From: Petaurus breviceps papuanus
Lineage: Eukaryota > Chordata > Mammalia > Diprotodontia > Petauridae
Assembly (NCBI GenBank): GCA_028583685.1
Contig: JAMXIF010000045.1
Location: forward strand, 11,123,761-11,187,760
Direction of reading: 5' to 3'
Length of the DNA: 64,000 bases
Shown here: piece by piece, positions 55,137-64,000 of the stretch
How the letters are laid out: each line of letters begins with the position of its first letter
How positions within the stretch are numbered: the stretch's first letter is position 1
The notes under the pieces: generated by a model
Seen by the model: only the letters and a program-made list of their open reading frames with translations
Database searches by the model: none
Told to the model about the DNA's origin: nothing
Position numbers and translations under genes: made by a program

Positions 55137-58028
55137 GTAAGTGCCCCGCGTGTCCCGGCCTCCCCAGGGCCGGCCTCGGCTTCCTGGGGACCCCTCGGAC
55201 TCGAAGCCCCAGATCTAGGGGACTCGGGGGATCCTCCCCCCTCTGCCTCCCGAGAGCGCAGAGTGACAACGTCCGCGAGCCAATAGAAAGCGTCTCTGCC
55301 CCGACTGGCGGGGGCTCCGGCCTATAGGCTATTTGGGGGGCGGGCTCCGGAAGCCGCGGCTTATCCAATCAGAGCCTGAGGAGGCCCCCCGGAGCAGGGC
55401 AGAAAGTTTTCTCTCTTAAAGAGCCCGCAGCGTCCCCGCCCCCGGGGCTCCGGGGGCTCCCGGGCTCCGGGACTGCTGGACTCCGGATCCGAGGCTCTGC
55501 CGCTGGGACGGGACGCCGGGGGCCGAGCTTGTCTCCCGGGCGAGGGCGGGAGCCCTGGCGCTGAAAGGGACCGCAGAGGCAGCACGAGCCAAGGGAAGGC
55601 CTCAGGAGGCAGGGGATGTGGGTTCAAATGTGCGTTCGCCTCCCTGAGCCTCAGTTTCCTCATCTGTAACACGGGGGAGAGATGGACTGATGGCGCCTTA
55701 GCGTCTTTTCTCCGTAACTGGCCCTCCCTGAGCCTCAGTTTCTCATCTGTAAAATGGGGATTCATGTGAATTGGTCAATAAGCATTTATTTGACTCCTAC
55801 TGTGTGCCGGGCACAGGAGGGGGGGACATCTAGGTAAAGGGGGAGGGGAGGCAGTAAGCTCCTACTGTGCGCCAGGCCCTGGGCTGGGGGACAAGGTCCG
55901 GCGCTGCAGGCCGCACAGTAGGTGCCTAATAAATGCTGGCTGCCGGCAGCACCTGGAGCCCAGCGTCTTCATCCGGAAAATGGGCAGATTGGACCCGATG
56001 CCCCCCTGCTTCTCTGAATGAAGGGGCATCTATTAGGCGCTTACTGTGTACACTGGGATAAAGGGACTCAGGTCTAGACGGCCCTGGAGGAGCTTGGGGT
56101 CTGCTGAGGAAGGCCCAGTGTTCTGAGAGGCACCGGGATGGGATTGAGCCTGGTGACTGATTAACCTGTCAGATGTACACAGTGGTGCCACATGTGTGCA
56201 TATGAATGAAGAACAGATGGGGGGCTTCGTGGAGGAGGCGGTGGGAAGGGGGGCTCGTGGGCCCCCCTGGTGCCAGGCACAGCAGGGAGCCACCAAAGGC
56301 GTCTGAGCCGGCCTGGGGGCCATCCCTCAGCCAGGTAGCAGCCCCTGTCAGGGCTTACTCTGTTCCCGGCCCCAGGAGTGCCCACTCTGCTGCGGAGAGG
56401 AGGGGCTGGGCCTCTCCGGAGAGAAGGCTGGGGGAGCAGCAAAGGCCGTGAGGAAGACCAAGCAGAGGAAGGAGAGGGTCCAGGCGGGGGCACGGCCGGT
56501 GCAAAGGCCCAGAGGTGGGGCAGCCAGTCGGGCAGCAGGAGGGTGTGAGAAGATGGAGAGCTGTGAAGGGCTGCATCGCTCCTGGAGGTCACCGTCTGCC
56601 TGTGCAGGGGGCAGGGGAGAGACAGAGCTGGGGGCGCTATTGGAAGGCAAGTGAGGAGGGCCTGCAGGGCTTGTGATGCGGCCTTGGGCTGAGCATAAGC
56701 AGGCCAGACAAGCTCAGCTGCTTTCTAGTTGTGTGACCCTGATGAATCACGGCTAGGCCTACCTCAGTTTCCCCCTTTATGCCCCCTCAGTCGCTCCCTC
56801 GGGGGCATCTTCCAGTGGTCTCAGAACCAAAAAGATGGGTTCTGGTCCCGGGCCCAGCCCTGTAGGGTAAAGGCCTCTGAGGTACTTCCAGTGCCAGATG
56901 TCTGATCCTCTGATTTCATCGGTCCCTGGAATTCCAGCCTTTGTGGTCAGAATGACTCTGGGTGGGGTGATCCCAGCTTTGGACGTGGCGGGGCTCCTGG
57001 AAGGCCACCTGACCATGAGTCAGGCTCTGGGCTGAGAGCGCCCGGCATGCAGCTCCTGGTTCTTCCCACCCCCCAGGCCCAGGCAGCCCCACCTTCATTT
57101 CTGGCCCAGACCTTTCTGGGTACAGAGATGCACCAAGTGTCCGTCTGAAGGCATTCCTGAAGTGCTTCCTTCCCACGTCCCAGGCATTTACTGAGAGCTC
57201 TCAGAGGAAGCAAAGGAGGCCGAAACAGGCAGGGATAGCGTTCCAGGCGGGGGGCCGCCAGGGCAAAGGCTTGATTTAGGGGAGACAGAGCGTGATGTAT
57301 GAAAGACAGGCCCCCCCACCCCCCACTAGGGGAGGAGAATAAGCTGGGAAGGGCTTTCAGTGCAACGTGGGCACAACAGTCCTAAGGTAGTCTTACCAGT
57401 GTTGTCTCCATTTGACAGTTGAGTGATCTGAGGCCTAAAAAGAAATCATTTCCTCAGCATCATGTAGCTAGTATGTGTCAAAGGCAGGATTAGAACCCAG
57501 CTCTCTCCGCACTTCTGGTCCAGCTCCCCAACTTGTGCTTCTTGGATATGACAGGTTTTCCTGAGTGTCTGCATTTCTCGGTATTAGGGGCATAGGGGGT
57601 CTTGGAAGGCTAAGGAAGCTCCTCGGGTCAGCCCAACCTTCTCCCATTCTCTCCCAGCCATCAGAGCGTCTCGGCAGCACTGGAAGGGGCCTGGCAGCTC
57701 CCTTGTCTGGCCCTCTCATCCTCACAGTAGGGAGCCCATGACTTAGCCAAGGCCCCAGAGTCAGTGGCAGACCCAGCAGGAGAAGCAGGCCGTCCTCCCC
57801 ACCCCGCAGCCACCTCAGGCATTGACCCACAGCTCCCAGGGGATTGAAGGAATGGGCATGATCTGAATGTCCTTAGCCCTCTGAGGTTTACAGCAGCTTT
57901 GTGGGCTGGAGAATCCACTTAGTATTAAGCCCATTTTATAGAGAAGGAAACCAGAGCCCAGCAGATGAGGTGCTGTGCCCGGGGCCCCAAATCTAAAAGC
58001 AGAGGACGTATGAGTCTGTCCTAACCCA

Positions 58029-58505
58029 GTGTTCTGCACATAGTAGGCCTACACATCCATACTAATATAGTATTCTGCGCAGAGTAGGCCCGTAGGCCCA
58101 TACTAATATAGTGTTCTGCGCAGAGTAGGCCCGTAGGTCCATACTAATATAGTGTTCTGCGCAGAGTAGGCCCGTATGTCCATACTAATATAGTGTTCTG
58201 CGCAGAGTAGGCCCGTAGGTCCATACTAATATAGTGTTCTGCGCAGAGTAGGCCCATAGGTCCATACTTATATAGTGTTCTGCGCAGAGTAGGCCTACAC
58301 GTCCATACTGACATCATGTTCTGCACAGAGTAGGCCTACATGTCCATACTGACATCGTGTTCTGCACAGAGTAGGCCCGTAGGTCCATACTAATATAGTG
58401 TTCTGCACAGAGTAGGCCTGTAGGTCCATACTAATATAGTGTTCTGCACAGAGTAGGCCTACACATCCATACTGACATCGTGTTCTGCACAGAGTAGGCC
58501 CCTGA
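58029..58505 (+). repeat. 41-bp minisatellite in TOM1 intron 1
   Basis: The marker GTGTTCTGCRCAGAG begins at 58029, 58070, 58111, 58152, 58193, 58234, 58275, 58316, 58357, 58398, 58439 and 58480, exactly every 41 bp, giving about 11.6 units. Variants are of two kinds: TACTAATATAGT or TACTGACATCGT, and CCCGTAGGTCC or CCTACACATCC. The first and last units run into an L2/CORE-type tail (CAGTGTTCTGCACATAGTAGG and later CATTTGTCGAACAATCC), so the array grew inside such a tail. Confidence 0.97.
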
Positions 58506-59684
58506 GAGGCATTTGTCGAACAATCCAGTCGTCCTGATGCTCTCTTAGAGGGAGACTGAAACCAAGGGACACTAACCTAGCTTCATCCCAGATCTCTTCT
58601 GTTGGCCCAAGGATCTTTTTGGGGGGTGAAAGCCCAAATTTGCACCAAAAGTGAAAAGGTTCTCCTCAGAAGAGATGCCTCCCCTCCAGGCCCAAGGGCA
58701 GGAGCCCATCAGTGGTGGGCAGAGCAACCCAGAGCTAGTTATCATGAGTTACTCGCCATGGGTCTGTGCTGGTAATGGAACAAGACTATTGTATCCCCTT
58801 CAGAACTGTGCCTTTTTATACCCAGGGTCAGAAAGGGCAGGCTTGAACTCTGCATCTCCTCCATCCCCTTCCAGCCCACGGGGTTCCCTGAATCCCTTCA
58901 CCTCTGCAGGCTGACAAATATAATTTAGTTAATACTAACCTTCCTGATGCCTATCGTTTCTCTGTCCATGGGCCCCTTCACCAAGGCAACAGCCCAGTAC
59001 GGAAAGGTTTCCAGATTAATCAGTAATCGGTTGTGGTTACATTTGGTGGTTATCTAAGTGTTTTCTAAGTACTGTCCAAGGACAGGTCCTGCTAGCACCA
59101 AAACACAGGACAGGAGACAGCCTGAGGACAGACAGTTCAGGAATCATGTTTCCCAGCTATGGGACCTCCCAGAGGATTACAGGGGTTGAAGAAACAAAGG
59201 ATTTGTAGCTTTCACTCCTATCATAGACTGGACCTAGTTTTCATTCTGCTCTGCCTCCTACCTGGGTGACATTGGGCAAATCACTTACCTCTCTGTGCCT
59301 CCGTTCCTCTGTGAAATGGGACTAACAAGATAGACAATGATCACTTCCCTGATTCCAGCCACTAGGAATCCCGTGCATCCAATGAAAGTCCTTCTGGTTT
59401 TCCCTAATGATTGAGTGGGGGATGCCGAGAAGAATGGGAAGAACAAGCATTTCTAGGGTTGCAAGCCTGGCGGTGTGGGTAGATGATGTTACTGACAGGA
59501 TTAGGGAAACAAGAATTAGGCACCTGCTTCAGTGGAGGGATGGTCCAGCCCTGTTAGGGGAATGTTTAAAGGGAAAGGTCTTAGAGCCAACCTTGGGAAC
59601 ATCTAGTTTCTGGTGAGTGGGATATGGAAGTAGAGATTAAAGATTTAGGAATGATTCTCCTATAGCCTCTTAGGGGAAAGACTG

Positions 59685-59840
59685 CTATTTTTTTTTTGGA
59701 GGGGTGGGAGGCAGGGCAATTGGGGTTAAGTGACTTGCCCAAGGTCACGCGGCTAGTTTTGTGTTAAGTGTCTGAGGTGGATTTGAACTCAGGTCCTCCT
59801 GACTCCAAGGCAGGTGTTCTATACAACTGCCCTTTTTTTC
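59685..59840 (-). mobile_element. GGGCAGC-type SINE, reverse orientation
   Basis: A poly-T run, GGGAGGCAGGGCAATTGGGGTTAAG, AGGTCACGCGGCTAG, TTTGAACTCAGGTCCTCCTG and CAACTGCCC are the reverse complement of the family at 60091. The 5' part is slightly shortened. Confidence 0.8.
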
Positions 59841-60090
59841 TATCTGGAAGGATGAAGGTGGGAGTTAGGGAGCTGGAGGAAGCTTTCTGCAGGGAGAGAA
59901 CATTAACAGCTGGGGCAGAGAATTGGCAAAGCTAGTTAAGGGGATGATAAATAATCTGGAGTCTTAAAATAATAATAGATTTTTTGAGATTTTTGAAATT
60001 TTTGTTTTTCTAACACTGAGATTTCCTCCTGTGTTCCTCTCCCCTTCTAGAGAACCATAGCTTAAAACAATTTTAAGAAAGAGAAGGTGG

Positions 60091-60235
60091 GGGCAGCTAG
60101 GTGGCACAGTGAGTAGAGCACCGATCCTGGAGTCAGGAGGACCTGAGTTCGAATCTGGCCTCAGACACTTAATACTTACTAGATGTGTGACCTTGGGCAA
60201 GTCACTTAACCCTAACTGCCCTCCAAAAAAAAAAA
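60091..60235 (+). mobile_element. GGGCAGC-type SINE with 16-bp target-site duplication
   Basis: Head GGGCAGCTAGGTGGCACAG, B-box GAGTTCGAATCTGG, GTGTGACCTTGGGCAAGTCACTTAACCC, ending CTCC plus an A13 run. The flanking duplication AAGAAAGAGAAGGTGG lies at 60075-60090 and 60236-60251, with one mismatch. It lies between two AT-rich pieces, the second of which is L1 3'UTR. Confidence 0.9.
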
Positions 60236-60299
60236 AAGAAAGAGAAGATGGGAGGGAGGGAACAAAAAAAACAAACAAACCAATTTTTTAAAAGAGAGA

Positions 60300-60530
60300 A
60301 AGACCCATGGTTTTTCCCTTTGGTTCTAATTCTTCTTTACAACATGACTAATGTGGAAATATGTTTAATATGATTATACATGTATAACCTATATCAAATT
60401 GCGTGCCACATTGGAGAGGAGGAATCAAGGGAGAGGGAGAAAATTTAGAGCTCAAAATCTTACAGGAGTGAATGCTGAAAACTAAAAATGAATAAATAAA
60501 TAAATTTCAAAAAGAAAAAAAGAGAGAAAG
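60300..60530 (+). mobile_element. L1 3'UTR fragment
   Basis: CATGGTTTTTCCCTTTGGTTC, ATTCTTCTTTACAACATGAC, TGTGGAAATATGTTTAATATG and ATGTATAACCTATATCAAATTG match the marsupial L1 3'UTR as remembered, then a G-rich segment and an A-rich end. This copy is better preserved than the L1 pieces at 7.4-9.3 kb, so it is younger. Confidence 0.8.
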
Positions 60531-61403
60531 AAAACACTCATCAGAAGCAATCAACATGGCCAGCAAACCTGCCATTCTACTCAGTGTTCCACACCTTCGG
60601 ACCAAGTGGGAGGTGGAGGAAGGTGTCTTCTCATATCTTTTTTGGATCCAGGCCTGTTCTTTATATTTTTGCAGCATTCAGTTTCAGTTTTTCTGTGGTT
60701 GGTAGCTGCCTTTGGAGGATTTTGAAGAAACACCGATCCCTTACGTGGGGAAAAAAAAAAAAACCACACAGGTGGGACAAGATAGGTGTCTTCTGAGTAT
60801 TTGAAGAGCCATTATTTAGGAGTCAGGTTGATTCTTCTTGGCCCCAGAGAACAGGAATATAGGGTGGGAGTTGGTGAAAGGTAGATTTTGGCTTGCTGAA
60901 AAATGAATTTAAGCCATACAAAAGTGGAATGAGGTGCGTGAGAAGAGAGGGGGGTTTTCCCGTCCCTGGAGGTCCTCCGGTCGAGGGAGGCTGGATGAAG
61001 CCCAGGCTGGGATGTTAATGAAGAGATTCCTGTTCTGCTGGAGGATGGTCTCGATGGCTCCTGGGTCCTAATCGCACTAGCCAGGGAGTATCCCAAGAAC
61101 TAGACAAAATGGTGACAGTGCATGTGTAGGAGCGGTCTGAACTATTGAAAGAAACAGTGACAACAAAGTAGGAATAAGCTTTGAGTCTCCCTTCTGGTCC
61201 TTCTGTTATAAGGTGTGAATAGAAGCAGATCCCTGGAACAGACCAGCCAACGAGGAGGAGTCGGGAGCGACTGCACTTAGAAACCCAGAGTTTGATAACT
61301 CTGCCTGCCTCCTCCCCCCAAAAAATACCAAGAATTCCCTACTTAACATGAACTCCCAGGAAAACCATCTGGCAAAAATTAACTTTAGGCAAACATGTGA
61401 GAC

Positions 61404-61557
61404 CAGGGGTGGGGAACCTGCGGCCTTAAGGTCACATATGGCCTGCTAGGTCCTCAAGTGCACACTTTTGACTGAATCCAAATTTTTGGTCAAAAGGCCA
61501 CACTTAAGGACCTAGGAGGCCACATGTGGCCTTAAGGCTGAAGGTTCCCCACCCCTG
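61404..61557. mobile_element. Palindromic hAT-like MITE (non-autonomous DNA transposon)
   Basis: The element starts CAGGGGTGGGGAACCT and ends AGGTTCCCCACCCCTG, perfect 16-bp terminal inverted repeats. The halves are reverse complements nearly throughout (CCTTAAGGTCACATATGGCC against GGCCACATGTGGCCTTAAGG), so the 154-bp element is almost one long hairpin. Flanking 8-mers TGTGAGAC (61396-61403) and TGCTAGAC (61558-61565) match at 6 of 8 positions, as expected for an aged hAT target-site duplication. No transposase is present. Confidence 0.85.
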
Positions 61558-64000
61558 TGCTAGACTATACACCACATTAAACAACAAGGTCATACCTAAA
61601 ACAGAAGAGAATCAGACCAGGTACTTATCATAGCTAGGGGGTCAGAGTGTGGTCCTCCACCCCCCTTCTTACCCACATGTGAGATTCTGTTATTCAGACA
61701 GCCTTGTGTTAAAGACTGAGGATAGATTCGCCATGGCCTAATGGCCAGGCTGGCTATATGACCTTACACAAATTATTTAACCTCTCTTATCTCAACCCAT
61801 TATCAAAAGAGATAGAATTCCTGCCCTAGCCACCCAGGAGTATCACTGAACAAAGGGGAACAATGACTGTGAAAGGCCAGGGGGATTGTTGTCGGCCCAG
61901 AGCAGGCACGTGATAGAAGGCTTCAGTGAATGCCTGTTGAATGAAATGAAGACGGTTCTAGAATGGAGCCTGGAAAGGCAGGAGAGGTGGGGCTGAGCAG
62001 TACAGGTCAGAGATCAGTCCAGGTGTAGGTAGAGTCAGGGAGGCAGATGCTGGTGAGGAGAGAAGGTCAAGGTGCAAGAGAGTGGGCAAGGATGTGTAAG
62101 TGAAGGCAAGGCATCAGGAAACTTGATGGAAACTGGTAGTGAGTGGGCTGTTTGAAGGGAGAGAAGAATTCTAGCACGTAGAAAGAGCACAGTTCTTGGA
62201 TTTCGGGGCGACTGGGGTTTGAGATCCTCCTGCACCCCTCACTAGCCGATTGTGGACAAACCACCTCCTATCCCTGAGTCTTCCTTTTCTGATGGAGCCA
62301 TTGGCCTTTGCACTACGAGAGGCATTGTTTAATTTACTGTTTGTTTATTTATTTGTTCATTTATTTAAGGCATCTTGCGAGTTCCCCAGTGAGAAATCAA
62401 GCAATATGATAGCAGTTATACATGTAGAGTCATGCAAAGCAGGTTCTTTAATTATTTTTTTTTGGCATGCACTTTTTAAAATGTTGAGTTCCCATGAGCA
62501 TTGTAAGTTGTGCTCCATGGATTTGTAAGTTCCTTGATAATGTGGCCATTCCCTCCTCCAAACAGATTTCACCTCATACCGGCCTCTCTCATCCAAGTCC
62601 TACCATAAGTTGGGGAACTGTCCAATGTACTGGGGGCCTCCATTCCTTTCTTCATACATCATGAAGCTTTGAGGAAAGTGCCTTATAAATCTTAAAAGTG
62701 CTATTAAAAAGAAAAAGTGGTGATGGCTTTTACTATGAATACTTGAAGCATGCCAGACAAATCTTAAGTTTTCCCAGTTTCAGAGCTCTTCCAAAGGACA
62801 ACTGTCCCAGGCCTTCTTCCAAGATGTTCAGCATACCCCAGTGCTATCAGGAAATCCTCCTTCAGTGCAAATCAAGCTCATTTATATCCTAGGATATCGA
62901 TGGTTCTAGTGTTAGCCCCATTTTACAGATGAAGGAACTGAGGCCCAGAGAAGGGCTTTTCTCTGAGGTCACATAGCTAGTGAAAGCAAAGACTCAGAGC
63001 CAGGCCTTGTGTACTCTCACTTCTCTCTGTGTGAGAGCTGGTGCCGTATTTGAAACCTCTCAGGCTTCTTTACTCCAAGCAGAACCACCACGGTTTCCCC
63101 CAAGCTCATGCACTGTGGGCAAGTCTGTAGTTCTGCTTTGTGGTCTCCCTAGTCCAGGTTTATTTCAGAGGCCAGAATTCAGCCTTTCCAGCACCTCCCC
63201 CTCTGAAAAGTAAGGGCTCTGTGTCCCAGAGAGGAGAAGAAATTAGAGTTTGAAAGGCGGCAGGGAGGCGTAGCTGGGTTGTCTTGGAGAAGAAGGATTC
63301 ATTCAGCTTTGCCTAGCTCCAGAAAGCAGAACCAGGGGCCAGCAGATGAAAGGTATGGAGCTAATTTTAGACTTGACATCAGGGGAAATTTCCTAAAAAT
63401 ATCAGCTATTCAAAAGTACAGTCAGCGGCCTCTGGAAGGTGCTGAGTTCCCCTTCACTGGAAGTATCCAAGAAGAAGCTAGATGGCCACTAGAGGGGCTT
63501 CTATACTGGTAGGGATTGAATTAAGTCACCACTATCTTGGGTCCTTACACCCTGAAATTCTACATTTATGTGTATCTAGGAAACACCCAGTAAGACAGAC
63601 CTGACCAAAAAGTGTCAGGGGAAAGGGATGATCTCATCTGGTGAGGCCTGTGATTATGGTGTGTTGGTGCCCCCAGCCTCAGACAGTCCTTTCTGTGGCT
63701 TCAGACTCAACACATGCGCTGCCAGGGGAGAATAGAGTGAATCACGCCACATTCCAGTGGACTCAAGGCTAGAGGGGAGGACACGGCCTCAGATTGCTGA
63801 CTATAGAAGAATCACTCTGGGGATCAGGAGCTAGGGGCCTGTGGGTGGAGGAGATAGACGAAACATCCAGGGGGCGAGCATGGAACCGGGGGAGGCAGAC
63901 GTCCGTCACGGCCGCTGACTCCGCTGAACTTCTTGGTTTCAGAAGAAGCCGTGTGTGTTAAGTTCAAAATGAAAATAAAAAATAGAAGAAATCACAGATT

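Larger units (their letters stand above)
54600..55600 (+). promoter_or_regulatory. TOM1: CpG-island promoter of TOM1
   Basis: A GC- and CpG-rich block surrounds the TOM1 first exon. Visible elements are GC boxes (GGGGCGGGGC at 54743-54752 and CCCCGCCCCC at 54763-54772), an inverted CCAAT box (ATTGG, 54955-54959), the CLEAR palindrome (55009-55018), and two CCAAT boxes inside the start of intron 1 (55280-55284 and 55365-55369). There is no TATA box. The transcription start is probably between about 55020 and 55075 but cannot be fixed by eye. Confidence 0.85.
55137..64000 (+). other. TOM1: TOM1 intron 1 (incomplete)
   Basis: I searched for exon 2 (expected to code [20 protein letters not shown]) and did not find it, so all 8.9 kb to the window end is intron 1. 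The island tail extends to about 55600. MIR- and L2-like remnants lie at about 55620-55940, 57370-57500, 57660-57800, 57890-58030, 59230-59345, 61730-61800, 61880-61950 and 62890-63010. Larger repeats are listed separately. The remaining sequence shows nothing recognisable. Confidence 0.85.

Noticed and set aside
58029-58505. Evenly spaced repeats resembling a CRISPR array
   Set aside because: The repeats are contiguous 41-bp units without unique spacers, in a vertebrate intron. It is a minisatellite.
55137-64000. TOM1 exon 2 (start of the VHS domain)
   Set aside because: No frame on the + strand codes anything like [20 protein letters not shown]. The exon must lie beyond the window.

Overview
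The window is vertebrate nuclear DNA, almost certainly from a marsupial. It has long introns, two CpG-island promoters, CORE/MIR-type SINEs, L2-like and L1 3' ends, and tRNA-type SINEs beginning GGGCAGCTAGGTGG or GGGCGGCCAGG. I know the first of these SINE types, and the L1 3' end seen here, from metatherian genomes. The species cannot be fixed from sequence alone, and repeat family names are from memory. I see no operon, CRISPR array, phage or other prokaryote-type system.

Layout. Bases 1 to about 17,200 are intergenic and repeat-dense: SINEs, L1 3' ends, a pentanucleotide-based satellite, a TAG/TGG trinucleotide tract and a purine-rich tract. A CpG island at about 17,230-18,060 is the likely promoter and non-coding exon 1 of HMGXB4. 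It is flanked directly by two tandem arrays, a triplicated MIR-like segment upstream and a 149-bp minisatellite with a 10-N assembly gap downstream. The coding exons of HMGXB4 run from 25,433 to 47,040 on the + strand. Ten coding exons, all GT-AG and phase-consistent, give an open 613-residue protein (human about 601 from memory). The 3'UTR ends near 48,975, just after an AATAAA.

About 6 kb further on, a second CpG island (about 54,600-55,600) carries the promoter and first coding exon of TOM1 (MDFLLGNPFSSPVGQRI, 55,085-55,136). The rest of the window is TOM1 intron 1, with a 41-bp minisatellite, an L1 3' end, SINEs and a palindromic hAT-like MITE. HMGXB4 followed by TOM1 in the same orientation matches human 22q12.3, so this is conserved synteny.

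Functionally, HMGXB4 is a nuclear HMG-box protein linked to chromatin and Wnt/transcription control, and TOM1 is a cytosolic endosomal sorting adaptor. Nothing here suggests they work together. The most useful second-look points are a perfect 10-bp CLEAR (TFEB-type) palindrome 67 bp upstream of the TOM1 start codon, the promoter between two tandem arrays, a young SINE family including a head-to-tail dimer inside one target-site duplication, and several nested or locally amplified repeats. I did not find a convincing new biological system.
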